Source: Ardenticatenaceae bacterium
Lineage (GTDB): Bacteria; Chloroflexota; Anaerolineae; Promineifilales; Promineifilaceae
Assembly (NCBI GenBank): GCA_020634315.1
Contig: JACKBV010000010.1
Span: 62,001 to 126,000 of the forward strand
Direction of reading: 5' to 3'
Length of the DNA stretch: 64,000 nucleotides
Part shown: positions 44,244 through 53,520 of the stretch, in pieces
Position numbering within the stretch: the stretch's first letter is position 1
Layout: each line of letters starts with the position of its first letter
Position numbers and translations under genes: made by a program
The notes under the pieces: generated by a model
Database searches by the model: none
The model's input: the letters and a program-made list of their open reading frames with translations, nothing else
What the model was told of the DNA's origin: nothing

Positions 44244-44448
44244 GGATGTCGTTCTATACGCGGTAAAGGGTGAATTTGTTGCCTATTGTAGCGAAAAAGT
44301 GGCGAATGGGCATCCGCCAGGTGGCTGATTTGGGGATTGGTCAGGGGGTGAGGAGAACGCCCGTTTCCACTCCACCAGCATCACAACACAAATTACACAT
44401 GCAAGCCAACGCATCATCTATCAAGAACGCACTCGCAAAATTTGTGGC

Positions 44449-45039
44449 TCAATGCGCAATATGCTTGTTTTCCAGAATCCCCACCACTTGCAGCCAGGGC
44501 GGTTCAGGGTACGGGTTTTTTTGCACCAACATACCCAGTCTGTGCATCACTGCTTGCGAGGCAAGATTGTCATGCTCTGTGGTGGCAATGATATGGCTCA
44601 AGCGTAATCCGGCGAAGGCATAATCGACCAAAGCTTGCGCTGCTTCTGTGGCATACCCTTGTCCCTGATATGAAGGAGAAATTGCCCACATCAGGCCAAC
44701 TTCGGCCGTATACAACGCATTGTCGCGCCCCCCAAAATAAGGAATCTGCCCAAATGGACTGACATAGGGCACAATGCCGCACATACCGATGAGCAAGTTC
44801 GATGCTTTAAGCACCACAGCGCGGTCGCCATAGGGCGGCTGGTGCAGCTGCGCCAACTGCACATAGTTCGTCATTGCCCATTTCAGCCATTTATCTCGTT
44901 CTATATAGTTTTGCGTGTCAGACAGCTCAGGATTGTGCCAGTGAATGTCTTTAAACAACTGGTGGATGGTGTCCAGGTCTTGCGGGAGAAACGGCCGTAT
45001 CCATAATCTTTCTGTTTCCAGATCAGGCATTGTGTTCAT
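44449..45039 (-). CDS. GNAT acetyltransferase (RimJ/RimL-like)
   Basis: 196 residues. N-terminal LETERLWIRPFLPQDLDTIHQLF is the classical RimJ start. Acetyl-CoA loop ISPSYQGQGYATEAAQALVDYAF, then IIATTEHDNLASQAVMHRLGM. Acetylates a protein N-terminus or small molecule. AGAGGTGGTTT precedes the ATG; it starts 12 bases after the next GNAT gene ends, so the two are one transcript. Confidence 0.93.
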   Translation of the reverse strand: MNTMPDLETERLWIRPFLPQDLDTIHQLFKDIHWHNPELSDTQNYIERDKWLKWAMTNYVQLAQLHQPPYGDRAVVLKASNLLIGMCGIVPYVSPFGQIPYFGGRDNALYTAEVGLMWAISPSYQGQGYATEAAQALVDYAFAGLRLSHIIATTEHDNLASQAVMHRLGMLVQKNPYPEPPWLQVVGILENKHIAH

Positions 45040-45050
45040 AAACCACCTCT

Positions 45051-45659
45051 CTACTCTTTACCCTTCAGCGTTGCTAAATGCGCGGCAAAACCGTCGGGAT
45101 ACAAGGCTTGCCACTCCTCGCGCAGCACGCCATACCCCATACCATCATAATACAACCCCTTTACAATACGCGCTCTACGAAAACGCGCTTCTTCCCGATA
45201 ACCCAATTTTTGCGCCAGGCACATCATCCCCACATTGCCCGACCATGTGCGCAAATCAAGCCGTGCCAATTGTGGCATAACTGCCAGCAGATAATCTCCC
45301 CACAAGCCCAATGCCTCATAGCCAATACCTTTGCCCCAGTTATCCGGGTCATAAATGCTGATGCCCAGCGACAGCCAGTATGTCTCCTGGCTGGTCCAAT
45401 ACCAGCTTACCATGCCCAATAGACTGTCATCGTCATGCTGTGCAATGACCAGCCGCTGTCGTGGTTCCGGCCATGCTGTCACCTCAATTTTTTCACGCAT
45501 TTGGGCCACGATGCCGGGAATTTCTGCCAGCTGAGTTTTAGCATAGTAAGGGCCGTCTAATTCTTGCCAACGCTGCTCCGGTCGCAGCCAATAGGCATAC
45601 GCTTCCAGGTCGTCTAGCTGCCAATCTCGTAAGTTGATGGCTTGTCCCTTGAGGATCAT
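45051..45659 (-). CDS. GNAT acetyltransferase
   Basis: 202 residues from the ATG at 45659, chosen for AAGGAAGACAAC upstream; an upstream ATG exists at 45752. MILKGQAINLRDWQLDDLEAYAYW is a RimJ-like start. Acetyl-CoA region DNWGKGIGYEALGLWGDYLL, then RLDLRTWSGNVGMMCLAQKLGY. Paired with the next GNAT gene. Confidence 0.9.
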   Translation of the reverse strand: MILKGQAINLRDWQLDDLEAYAYWLRPEQRWQELDGPYYAKTQLAEIPGIVAQMREKIEVTAWPEPRQRLVIAQHDDDSLLGMVSWYWTSQETYWLSLGISIYDPDNWGKGIGYEALGLWGDYLLAVMPQLARLDLRTWSGNVGMMCLAQKLGYREEARFRRARIVKGLYYDGMGYGVLREEWQALYPDGFAAHLATLKGKE

Positions 45660-45791
45660 GTTGTCTTCCTTAGAAAATGGCGGGGATTCGGTGGATTTTG
45701 AATGGAGGCTTGGCAAATTTTGCTTGTTGCGCATTGCGTCGTAGATACGCATTCTCGATCCCAGGCATCTCCGAAGCCCCGCTTTTTGTGG

Positions 45792-46895
45792 TTACGCCAG
45801 GCTTTGCAAAATGGCTGTCCACTGCGGTGTGTCGTGGTACGGCTGCCAATGAGGTGATGTGAGCAGGTGCTGCCGATCATCAAATCCGGCGGCGATAGCC
45901 TGGCGCAGATAGGTGAAGGCGGGTGTCGTTTCGCCCAACCGTGCATAGGCACAGGCGGCGTTCCATGTTACCCAGGTTGGCGCGGTGCTGTCTGTGTGTA
46001 ATGCTTGCTCGTACCAGGCTGCCGCTCCCGCATAATCTTGATTTTGAAAGCAGAGATTTCCCTGTACGGCCAGGTGAATGACCCGTTCAAAAAAGCCAAA
46101 CCAGGCTGAGCCATCGTCTACCAATGTGAACCCCAATTTGTGCGCACTGGCAATGGACGCGGCGTTGTCTTTCCAGCAGACCCAGCCGATGTCGTCAATG
46201 TCATGGCTTAGCGCGTGTTGGATTGTGGCGCTGGCAACGGCCGTTGCCAGCCCTTTTCGTTGATGTGCGTCATCGGTGGCAATACCCAACTCGCAGCGCT
46301 TGCCGGTATTGTATTCGGACATGCACCAGGCCACGATTTTGTCCTCGTGTTGGAGGCAATAGCCGAAGCTCTTTGCCAAAAAATCGGCGAGAGACGGCCG
46401 TTCCGAGGCCATCTCCTCCGTCACCCAATCGAGATTGGTCAGCGTGGTGTCGGCCAGCAGCGACGCGTCCACCGGGCGCAGCGTGTAGCCAGGAGGCAGG
46501 TGCGGTGTCCAATCATGGCCGCGCCCATGCAGGCGATAATAAAGGCGACCACGCGCGATAGGCTGCCAGTCGGCGAGCAGGGTGGGGAGGCATTGCTGCC
46601 AGGCGGATGTGGCATGCAGCACATAGGCGTTTTTGTCCTGTGCCTGCGCCGCAGGGATATAGATGTCGCGGAAAAGCTGCCGAAATGCCTCTTGAACGGC
46701 AAGGTCGCCCGCGCTGCCCGCCAGATAGAGGCGATGACCGTACCAGCAAACGGCCGTTTCCGGCGCAGCCACATCATCAACCCACACTTGCCCCGGCGTC
46801 AATCCTTGCAAAATTGATTCGATAGTCAGGTTATGGGCGAGGGCGGCAAATAACGGCCGTACTTTGGCAAAGTCAGTTTGTGTCAGTTGCTGCAT
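45792..46895 (-). CDS. GNAT acetyltransferase with TPR-like C-terminal extension
   Basis: 367 residues. The first 130 residues are a lid-like N-part, with GQVWVDDVAAPETAVCWYG. The GNAT core is about 135-255 (ATDDAHQRKGLATAVASATIQHAL, GWVCWKDNAASIASAHKLGF). Then about 100 residues resemble TPR helices (GNLCFQNQDYAGAAAWYEQALHTD) and end TYLRQAIAAGFDDRQHLLTS. Paralogue of the 48195 gene along its whole length. The 66-bp repeat lies just upstream. Substrate unknown. Confidence 0.8.
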   Translation of the reverse strand: MQQLTQTDFAKVRPLFAALAHNLTIESILQGLTPGQVWVDDVAAPETAVCWYGHRLYLAGSAGDLAVQEAFRQLFRDIYIPAAQAQDKNAYVLHATSAWQQCLPTLLADWQPIARGRLYYRLHGRGHDWTPHLPPGYTLRPVDASLLADTTLTNLDWVTEEMASERPSLADFLAKSFGYCLQHEDKIVAWCMSEYNTGKRCELGIATDDAHQRKGLATAVASATIQHALSHDIDDIGWVCWKDNAASIASAHKLGFTLVDDGSAWFGFFERVIHLAVQGNLCFQNQDYAGAAAWYEQALHTDSTAPTWVTWNAACAYARLGETTPAFTYLRQAIAAGFDDRQHLLTSPHWQPYHDTPQWTAILQSLA

Positions 46896-46906
46896 GATGC
46901 TCCTTC

Positions 46907-46972
46907 GTAAATCGGATTGTTAATCCGATAGTCGGATTAGCAATCTGACCTACGATTTTCATTCATGGTGGT
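46907..46972 (-). repeat. 66-bp double-hairpin dispersed repeat, copy 2
   Basis: Reverse-complement match of 21156-21221 with one difference. On the minus strand it ends 11 bases before the GNAT start at 46895 and abuts GAAGGAGC, its ribosome binding site. Both copies are oriented alike with respect to the gene they precede. Confidence 0.88.
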
Positions 46973-47067
46973 CAACGATAGTTGGTGTCGTCTCTCCTGA
47001 AAACAGCCTCGCAAAGGTTTGCCGCATGTGATGAATGTTTCGCTGACAACCTATGGGAGGTCGATTT

Positions 47068-48054
47068 TCAATCCCCAAACGCCATCTCAACATACGGTAT
47101 GCCCTGCTCAATGCGTTCTTTGCGCCCGCGCATGTAGGTCTGCACCCAGCCATCCCCTTCCAGGCTGTCAAAGTCGCGGTTGATGATGGCGTACAGGTCG
47201 ATTTCGCGCAGTTTCATGAAGTGCGGCAATTCACGTAACCAATGGCGATCAAGATCGTTTTCCTGGTAGTAGCCATGCAAAAAGTGGTGCCAAAAATGCT
47301 CCCCAAATTTGACCGGTTCCGGGTGGTTGGTGGTGACGTAAAAGAGAACCATCGCCAGGTCATAGGCAAAATGACCGTAGCAGCAGTCATCGAAGTCGAA
47401 GAGGGTGATGTTCCCGGCTGCGTCTACAAAAAAGTTGCCGCCGTGGGCGTCCTGGTGAATCATGCCGTAATTATCGGCCGTTTCTGGCAATGTGTTCAGG
47501 TGGGACATCACTTCATGGTAGCGGGCGAGAACGGCCGTTTCCTCCGCCGGAATGATCTGCTCCAGCCCCAAATTATTGCGATCTTGCCATGTGCCCCGTT
47601 TCCAGGCGGGATTGCCCGGCGTGTACTGCTTGCTCAGATGGTGCATACGACCGAGGAGACGGCCGTACTTCACCATCAAGTCATCTGTCCAGCCACCCAT
47701 TTGCCACACCGGGCCACCCTGTGCCTTGACAAACGCCGTCGCCAGGAACATGCCCCCTTGCCCATCCGGGATTTCCTCGACCAGTTCGCCATTTTCAGAC
47801 AACACGGCCTTTGCCACGCCTGCGCCGCCTGCCGCCAGGTAATTGATCCAATCCACTTCGCCGCGAATTAGCTCTGGCGAGCGGCGGCGGCTGTGCCCCA
47901 GGCGCAAGATGTAGTCGCCGCCATCCTTGGTGAACGCGTACATGAAGCTCTCAAAGCCGTCCAGCAGGTGAATCTGGTCGGCGGCAATGCCGTACCGCCG
48001 CCGCGCTTCATCTAAAATGCCATCATTAAATCGATCTCGAATTGCTTTTTCCAT
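47068..48054 (-). CDS. Aminoglycoside-phosphotransferase-like kinase
   Basis: 328 residues. Kinase motifs MIHQDAHGGNFFVD (Brenner motif, catalytic Asp) and ITLFDFDDCCYGHFAYDLA (metal-binding Asp). An N-lobe ATP-binding lysine is not obvious; YILRLGHSRRR may hold an equivalent. The APH superfamily includes antibiotic, homoserine, choline and fructosamine kinases, so resistance is only one option. Lies among GNAT genes on the same strand. Confidence 0.85.
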   Translation of the reverse strand: MEKAIRDRFNDGILDEARRRYGIAADQIHLLDGFESFMYAFTKDGGDYILRLGHSRRRSPELIRGEVDWINYLAAGGAGVAKAVLSENGELVEEIPDGQGGMFLATAFVKAQGGPVWQMGGWTDDLMVKYGRLLGRMHHLSKQYTPGNPAWKRGTWQDRNNLGLEQIIPAEETAVLARYHEVMSHLNTLPETADNYGMIHQDAHGGNFFVDAAGNITLFDFDDCCYGHFAYDLAMVLFYVTTNHPEPVKFGEHFWHHFLHGYYQENDLDRHWLRELPHFMKLREIDLYAIINRDFDSLEGDGWVQTYMRGRKERIEQGIPYVEMAFGD

Positions 48055-48111
48055 GTTGTCAATCCTATAAAAAGCGGGGATTCATGCCTACCCACTCTCC
48101 CCGCACCCCTC

Positions 48112-48191
48112 CACCGACTTACCGACACCGACCACCGACTACCACTCCACCGATTACCGACCACCGACCACCGACCCGACCACCGACCACC
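48112..48191. repeat. Short tandem repeat of ACCGACC units
   Basis: Between the kinase-like gene and the GNAT gene: CCACCGACTTACCGACACCG and CCACCGACCACCGACCCGAC, a 7-bp repeat (ACCGACC/ATTACCG), reverse-complement related to the GGTAATC/GGTGGTC heptamers elsewhere. Confidence 0.75.
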
Positions 48192-48194
48192 CGT

Positions 48195-49325
48195 TCACGC
48201 CGTTGCTCGGCGCACGATTTCCTGCCATTCCCGTGTACGCCGCAGATGGGCAAATTCCGGCAGGCTGTTGAGGAAAGTGGCACCGCGAAAACCGGCGTCG
48301 ATGGCCTGGTTGAGGTAGGCGAGGGCTTTACGGCCGTTTCTTTCGTGTGCCCATGCGCGTGCTGCCAGCAAATAATAATGGTCAGGGTACGGCTCCTCGC
48401 TTTCAATTTCAAAGACAAAGTCAAATGCTTCGGCGGCTTGGGCGTATAGCTTGGCCTCGAAGAAATACATGCGCCCCAGTTCGGCAAAGTGACGCGCTTC
48501 GTCATCGAGAAAGACGTAGCGCACGTACTCGCGTTCAAATAGGAATCCGGCGTTGCTGGCTGTGCGGATCGAGGCTGTATGATCGACGGGGCAGTGCCAG
48601 CCGACACGTGTCATGCCTTGGGCAAAGCAGTGGGCGAGGGCGGCCTGGGTAACGGCCGTTCCCAATCCCCGCCGCCGATGATCTGCCGCCGTCTCGATGC
48701 CAATTTCCGCTGCGCCAGCGCTCACGCAGTCCGCCAGGCACCAGCAGACAATCTCTTCGCCGTGCAACGCGCAAAAGCCAAAGCCATGCGCCAGGAAATT
48801 AGCCTCGTTTTGCCAGCCAATGCGTATCGAATTGGCAATGGCGGCAGGCAGGCGTTCGCCTTGCTGCTGCAACAAAGCCTCGTCCAGACGGGCCATTGTG
48901 TAGCCATCGGGCAGCGGGCGCGGTGTGGCTGGCGGCGTGTGACAAATATAATGATGATGCAGTTCTACCAGCGGCGGCCAGCACCAATCCTCCATCAAAT
49001 CGGCCAGGGTCTCTTCCCAGGCGTTGCTGTCGAGGTGGACGCTGATTTGTGTGTCATCGGGGTTGATGCGATCTCCGGAAAACAAGGTGTCATCTAGCTC
49101 TTCGTACAGCGCCTCGTTAAAGGCGTCGTTGGCGGGATCGCCGGCCAGATAGCAGGCGTCGATGGAGATGGCGAAAACGGCGGTGGGTGTTTCCCGGTCG
49201 TCTACGTACACGCGCCCCGGACTGTCGCCGTTGAGAACGGCCGTTATATACACATTGTAGGCCGCCAATTTCGCTAACAAATCGGCGGCCTTGTGGTATT
49301 CATGTGGTTCTAGTTGATGCAGCAT
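48195..49325 (-). CDS. GNAT acetyltransferase with TPR-like C-terminal extension
   Basis: 376 residues from ATG 49325 (AAAGGACT upstream); a longer frame begins at 49370. N-part includes GRVYVDDRETPTAVFAI. GNAT core about 165-275 (ETAADHRRRGLGTAVTQAALAHCF, GWHCPVDHTASIRTASNAGF). The C-terminal 100 residues hold TPR-like helices (LYAQAAEAFDFVFEIE) and end LAYLNQAIDAGFRGATFLNS. Paralogue of the 45792 gene, only one other gene between them. Confidence 0.82.
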   Translation of the reverse strand: MLHQLEPHEYHKAADLLAKLAAYNVYITAVLNGDSPGRVYVDDRETPTAVFAISIDACYLAGDPANDAFNEALYEELDDTLFSGDRINPDDTQISVHLDSNAWEETLADLMEDWCWPPLVELHHHYICHTPPATPRPLPDGYTMARLDEALLQQQGERLPAAIANSIRIGWQNEANFLAHGFGFCALHGEEIVCWCLADCVSAGAAEIGIETAADHRRRGLGTAVTQAALAHCFAQGMTRVGWHCPVDHTASIRTASNAGFLFEREYVRYVFLDDEARHFAELGRMYFFEAKLYAQAAEAFDFVFEIESEEPYPDHYYLLAARAWAHERNGRKALAYLNQAIDAGFRGATFLNSLPEFAHLRRTREWQEIVRRATA

Positions 49326-49451
49326 AGTCCTTTTTGCTTCCTGTGAGAATAAACCTCCGCGAGGCTCCATCTGTCATGCACGGAATTTCCCGGAGGTTGG
49401 CGTTTGCTTGGGAATCAGGGGGTTATGGGGGGGAATGGGGGATTCATTTTG

Positions 49452-50612
49452 TTAGGCTACTTCGCGGCTCATGGTTAATGCGCCCACGCTGACTGTGGCA
49501 ACGCCATAGAGGAACAGCGCCAGCAGGTTCGGCCAGATGTCCACCAGCCCAAATCCCTTGAGCATGATGTCGCGCAGCGCCCAGTTGGCGTAGGTGAGGG
49601 GCATCAGGTAGGCAAGCGGCTGTAACATGGAGGGCATATCGTCCACTGCCCAAAATGTCCCGCTGAGAAATATTTGCGGGATGATTAGCAGGGGGATGAA
49701 CTGCACGACCTGGAATTCGTTGCGTGCAAAAGCGGATGCCAGCATTCCGAGGCTGACGCCGACGAAGGCTAACAGGGCCACGACGAGGAATAACAAGCCC
49801 AAACTGCCTAAATAATGAATCTTGAGCGCCCAAATGGTGAAAAAGAGGATGATGCTGACTTGCACCAGGGCAAATAATCCCAGCCCCAAGATGTAGCCCA
49901 GGATGATTTCCAGGCGTGTTGTGGGGGTGGCTAATAATCGTTCCATGGTTCCTTGTGATCGTTCGCGCAGAAAGGAGACGCAGGTGAGGAGAAAGACGAA
50001 GAACATGGCGAGGAGGGCGATGTAGACCGGCGCGATGAAGTCCATTGTGTCGAATTCTTCTCCGGCGAAGAGGTAACTGGCGTTGATGGATACCGGCAGC
50101 TCGGCGGGGGTGTCGCTTTGTGCGCCCAGGCCAAATCCGCTGGAAGCTAACCCGGCGAGGGCTTTTGTGGCGGCTTCCATGACGCGTGCCTGGATGACCT
50201 GGCTGTGCGTGGGATTGGAGCCTTCGAGGCGTAAGTCGAGCACGGCTTGCCGGTTTTCAAGGAATTGTGCGGAGAAGTCGGGGGGGAGGCGCAGCACGCC
50301 TTGTACGGTGCCATCGCGTAGTTTTGTTTCGGTGTCAACGGCCGTTACCGGCACAATCTCAAAAAACGCGCTGTCTTGCAACGCCGTCACAATCCGTTCG
50401 CCAATGTTTAGCGAACCGACCAGGGGGATGCTCATGCCTTCATCTTCGTTGACCACGCCGAGGGGGAAGGTGGTGGGATCGGCGCGAAAGAGCAGGGCGC
50501 CAATGGTAAGCAGCAGCATTGGCACGAATATAAGCAGGCCGATGGTGCGGTGGTCGCGTAATACTTGCTGGATAACCCGGCGCGCCAGGGCAAAAATGCG
50601 TTGGAAGTTCAT
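49452..50612 (-). CDS. ABC-2 type permease
   Basis: 386 residues. One N-terminal helix (RTIGLLIFVPMLLLTIGALLF), an extracytoplasmic domain with QSSFFEIV-like sequence (about 60-175), then five helices; TCVSFLRERSQGTMERLLATPTTRLEIILGY is the conserved coupling region. Its ATG overlaps the ATPase stop by four bases (ATGA). A drug or polymer exporter half. Confidence 0.9.
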   Translation of the reverse strand: MNFQRIFALARRVIQQVLRDHRTIGLLIFVPMLLLTIGALLFRADPTTFPLGVVNEDEGMSIPLVGSLNIGERIVTALQDSAFFEIVPVTAVDTETKLRDGTVQGVLRLPPDFSAQFLENRQAVLDLRLEGSNPTHSQVIQARVMEAATKALAGLASSGFGLGAQSDTPAELPVSINASYLFAGEEFDTMDFIAPVYIALLAMFFVFLLTCVSFLRERSQGTMERLLATPTTRLEIILGYILGLGLFALVQVSIILFFTIWALKIHYLGSLGLLFLVVALLAFVGVSLGMLASAFARNEFQVVQFIPLLIIPQIFLSGTFWAVDDMPSMLQPLAYLMPLTYANWALRDIMLKGFGLVDIWPNLLALFLYGVATVSVGALTMSREVA

Positions 50613-51355
50613 GCGTTTGCTTCTCCTTGTGATGGGTTTTCTGTTTGCTCCATCGTGGCGAAGTGGAGGAAGGCGGCTTCGATGGTGGGGGTGTTGCTTT
50701 GTTGGCGCAGGCTAACGGCCGTTCCTTCGGCCAATAACTTTCCCCGCCGGATAAACCCCAGCCGGTCACAGCGTTCGGCTTCATCCATCGCATGGCTGGA
50801 GATGATCAAGGTTGTGCCCTCATCGGCCAGGCGGCGGAAGTAGGCCCAGAAGGTGGCGCGTAACTGCGGGTCAACGCCGACGGTTGGCTCATCTAGCAGC
50901 AGCAGGCGTGGCGAATGAACCAGGGCGCAGGCCAGCGACGCCCGCTGTTTCATGCCCCCGGAAAGGGTGCGCACCAGACTGTTGGCGCGATCTGTCAGGT
51001 CTACCAGGGCGATGACTTCGTTGACGCGCTGGCGGCTGACGCCGCCACACATGGCGGCAAAAAAGGCGACATTTTCGCGGATGGTGAGGTCTTCGTAGAG
51101 GGCGCTGGCCTGGGTCATGTAGCCAATTTGTGCCAGCACGCCTTTGTGCGGCATTGGTTGGCCGAGCACGATGATACGGCCGTCTGTGGGGTGCAGCAGT
51201 CCGGTGATCAGGCGTATCAGTGTGGTTTTGCCAGAGCCGTTTGGCCCTAGCAGTCCGTAAATTTCACCTTGTCCTACTTGCAGGTCAAGCCCGTTGATTG
51301 CCCGGATGTTGCCAAAATGTTTGTGTAGCTGATGTGTTTCAATGACCGCGTTCAT
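50609..51355 (-). CDS. ABC transporter ATP-binding protein (CcmA/DrrA-type)
   Basis: 248 residues from ATG 51355, which has GGAGGTGAGC upstream; the longer frame to 51445 lacks one. Walker A LGPNGSGKTTLIRLI, signature TLSGGMKQRASL, Walker B LLLLDEPTVGVDPQ, H-loop SSHAMDEAE. Translationally coupled with the permease. DrrA-like exporters pump drugs, but the substrate is not evident. Confidence 0.93.
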   Translation of the reverse strand: MNAVIETHQLHKHFGNIRAINGLDLQVGQGEIYGLLGPNGSGKTTLIRLITGLLHPTDGRIIVLGQPMPHKGVLAQIGYMTQASALYEDLTIRENVAFFAAMCGGVSRQRVNEVIALVDLTDRANSLVRTLSGGMKQRASLACALVHSPRLLLLDEPTVGVDPQLRATFWAYFRRLADEGTTLIISSHAMDEAERCDRLGFIRRGKLLAEGTAVSLRQQSNTPTIEAAFLHFATMEQTENPSQGEANA

Positions 51356-51535
51356 GCTCACCTCCATCAGAGTCATATCTGATAATTGCAGCCCCGAATT
51401 TGGGTGCTGCCGGGTCATTTGTTTTTGCCGGGTTGAGCAAGGCACCGCCTTGCCCCTACAAGTAGGGGTTTGACACCACCGAACCCATGTTTGCTTGTCT
51501 AAACGTTCCCAACTGATTTGTAGATGCTTGCTGAG

Positions 51536-51836
51536 ACTCGTTTAGTCGCTGCTTGTTGTCGTTTAGTCGCTGCTTGTTGTCGTTGAGCCGTTGCTTGGAC
51601 TCGTTTAGTCGTTGCTTGAACTCGTTTAGTCGCTGCTTGAACTCGTTTGGTCGCTGCTTGAACTCGTTTGGTCGTTGCTTGGACTCGTTTAGCGTTGAGC
51701 CGTTGCTTGGACTCGTTTGGTCATTGCTTGGACTCGTTGAGTCGTTGCTTGAACTCGTTGAGTCGTTGCTTGGGCTTGTTTAGCCGCTGCTTGTTGTCGT
51801 TGTGCCGCTGCTTAGGCTTGTTGTGCCAGTTGGGCG
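51536..51836. repeat. Tandem array of 21-bp period (ACTCGTTTAGTCGYTGCTTGA)
   Basis: About 14 units starting at 51536, 51557, 51578, 51599, 51620, 51641, 51662, 51683, 51711, 51732, 51753, 51774, 51795 and 51816; the unit at 51683 is 28 bp with a partial duplication. On minus, one frame reads heptads KQRLNE[FSD], like a coiled coil, open from about 51700 to TAG 51456-51458, but it lacks a start and is broken by the 28-bp unit and by TGA further upstream. Fills most of the 546-base gap 51356-51901. Confidence 0.92.
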
Positions 51837-51852
51837 GCTGTTTGTTAATTTT

Positions 51853-51889
51853 ACGACAGGTTCAGTTTTTGTAAAACTGAACCTGTCGT
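51853..51889. terminator. 17-bp perfect hairpin downstream of a GNAT gene
   Basis: ACGACAGGTTCAGTTTT (51853-51869) pairs exactly with 51873-51889, loop TGT. It lies 13 bases after the GNAT stop (minus strand). Confidence 0.75.
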
Positions 51890-51901
51890 GATGATGAATG
51901 G

Positions 51902-52684
51902 TTAATTGGCGGCGGCTCTCCAGGTGTAGGGGGTGGTGTTGGTCAGGAAGCGAAAGCCGCGCTTTTCCAGGATGGCGCGGCTCATGTCGCTGGCGTCAAT
52001 CATGAGGAAGCGGTAGCCGCGTTGGCGGGCTTCTTGGGCGCGGGTGTTGACAACGGCCGTATACACGCCCTGTTTACGATAGTCTGCCAGTGTGGCTCCG
52101 CCCCACAATCCAGCGAATTGGCTGCCCGGAGGAAAGGAGGCCCAGGCCGCACAAACTGGTTTTTCATCTACGTAGCCGATGTAGATGCTCCAAGAATCTG
52201 GCTCTTTGAGGAATTCGCTGAGTTGTGTTTCTAGCCAGTGAAAGTCTTTGTCCCACACTTGCTGTTGAATGGCGACGATGTCGCGTATTTGCTCGATGGT
52301 GGTGACGCGGCGCACATCGGCTGTTACGGGCTGCCAGTAGCTGTCGGGGGCTTCTTCGATGTCGAGCACGAGCAGTCCTTCTGTTTCGTCTGGCGCAAAG
52401 CCGTGGGCGATGAGGCGCTCGCCGATGTCGGGCGGTTGGTCGTGGTCGTATACTTTCCACTCTAACCCGGCGCCGCCTATGGTTTGGAAGTAGTCGATTT
52501 GCTGCTGGATGATGTGGTCGGCGTTAACGGCCGTTAACTGACTGTAAATGACAAAGTGCAAGCGATTGGGCAGGGTGCAAATATGGCGCACCACCTGCGG
52601 CGTCACCTCGCGCCGGTACAATGAATGTGTGCCTTGCTGCCGTTCTTGCTGATCATAGAGTTCTAGTATTGTTGGTATATCCAT
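51902..52684 (-). CDS. GNAT acetyltransferase
   Basis: 260 residues. N-terminal half unassigned (TILELYDQQERQQG); the GNAT core is about 125-255 with ADYRKQGVYTAVVNTRAQEARQRG (acetyl-CoA loop), then RFLMIDASDMSRAILEKRGFRFL. Target unknown. Long N-terminal extension as in other GNAT genes of this region. Confidence 0.83.
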   Translation of the reverse strand: MDIPTILELYDQQERQQGTHSLYRREVTPQVVRHICTLPNRLHFVIYSQLTAVNADHIIQQQIDYFQTIGGAGLEWKVYDHDQPPDIGERLIAHGFAPDETEGLLVLDIEEAPDSYWQPVTADVRRVTTIEQIRDIVAIQQQVWDKDFHWLETQLSEFLKEPDSWSIYIGYVDEKPVCAAWASFPPGSQFAGLWGGATLADYRKQGVYTAVVNTRAQEARQRGYRFLMIDASDMSRAILEKRGFRFLTNTTPYTWRAAAN

Positions 52685-52748
52685 TTTGTTGTTGATAAAT
52701 GGTTGTTCGTTTATCCGTCTAAAACTGCTTTATCGCTCCGCTTGCGCT

Positions 52749-53495
52749 TCACGGTTTGCGGAACAGATAAATTGCCCATCCAAGTGTGTCACGTCCGTAC
52801 TGCAAATATTCCTGTTTTTGTGCCCGCAGCCGGGTCAAAAACTCCGGCATGTCTGCGTCGTCTGGGTGCGCGGCGGCGTATAATTCGCCTGCGTGCCATT
52901 GCAACCCTTCGTACACGTCCCATTCGTCGTGGGTGCTAACCAGAGTATATAGCAAATTTAGCCCAAGGGATTGCCCAGTTAGGACATTTTGGTGATGGCT
53001 GGCAAAAACGTCTCGCTCCAAACCGGCCATTTGCAGGTAGTCGGGGTGTGGTTCTTGCAGCCAGTACGGTTCGCCAACGATGATGCAGCCGCCTGGTTTT
53101 GTCCAGTTGATCAATGCTTGCAATGTGCCTTTGTGCCCGTTGAAAATCCAACTGGCGCCGAGGCAGGCGGTGAGGGCAAAGCTCTCTGGCTTTTCTGGTT
53201 GGTAAGCGGCACCGTCCATTTCCAGAAAGGTGATGTCGGCGTTGGGGATGCGGGCGGCGAATTTGTCGCGTGCGTCCTGGCTGTGATAGGGGGAAAGGTC
53301 AACGGCCGTTCCCGAAACGCCAAAGCGCTCAACCAACTGCGTCATCAACTCCCCTTTGCCGGTGGCGATTTCTAGCACCTGGTCTTCGGCGGAGAGGGGC
53401 AGCAGGGACAATAACTGGTCGTATTTTGCCGGGCTGGTTGGGTTGCAGATGATGTGGTTCAAATGTGTGATGTAATAATATCTCCAGGATTCCAT
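52749..53495 (-). CDS. SAM-dependent methyltransferase
   Basis: 248 residues. Motif I VLEIATGKGELMTQLVERFG, motif II GTAVDLSPY, then FALTACLGASWIFNGHKG and WTKPGGCIIVGEPYW. Class I fold. Acts on an unknown small molecule. AAGGAAAACATC precedes the start. Upstream spacer contains a GGTAATC-type repeat. Confidence 0.88.
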   Translation of the reverse strand: MESWRYYYITHLNHIICNPTSPAKYDQLLSLLPLSAEDQVLEIATGKGELMTQLVERFGVSGTAVDLSPYHSQDARDKFAARIPNADITFLEMDGAAYQPEKPESFALTACLGASWIFNGHKGTLQALINWTKPGGCIIVGEPYWLQEPHPDYLQMAGLERDVFASHHQNVLTGQSLGLNLLYTLVSTHDEWDVYEGLQWHAGELYAAAHPDDADMPEFLTRLRAQKQEYLQYGRDTLGWAIYLFRKP

Positions 53496-53520
53496 GATGT
53501 TTTCCTTGTGTTTGTGAACG

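Noticed and set aside
46215..46817. Plus-strand frame of 200 codons
   Set aside because: Antisense of the GNAT-TPR gene, a by-product of GC-rich codon use.
51456..51700. Coiled-coil protein encoded by the 21-bp array on minus
   Set aside because: No start codon or ribosome binding site; TGA and a frame-breaking 28-bp unit lie upstream. Treated as a repeat.
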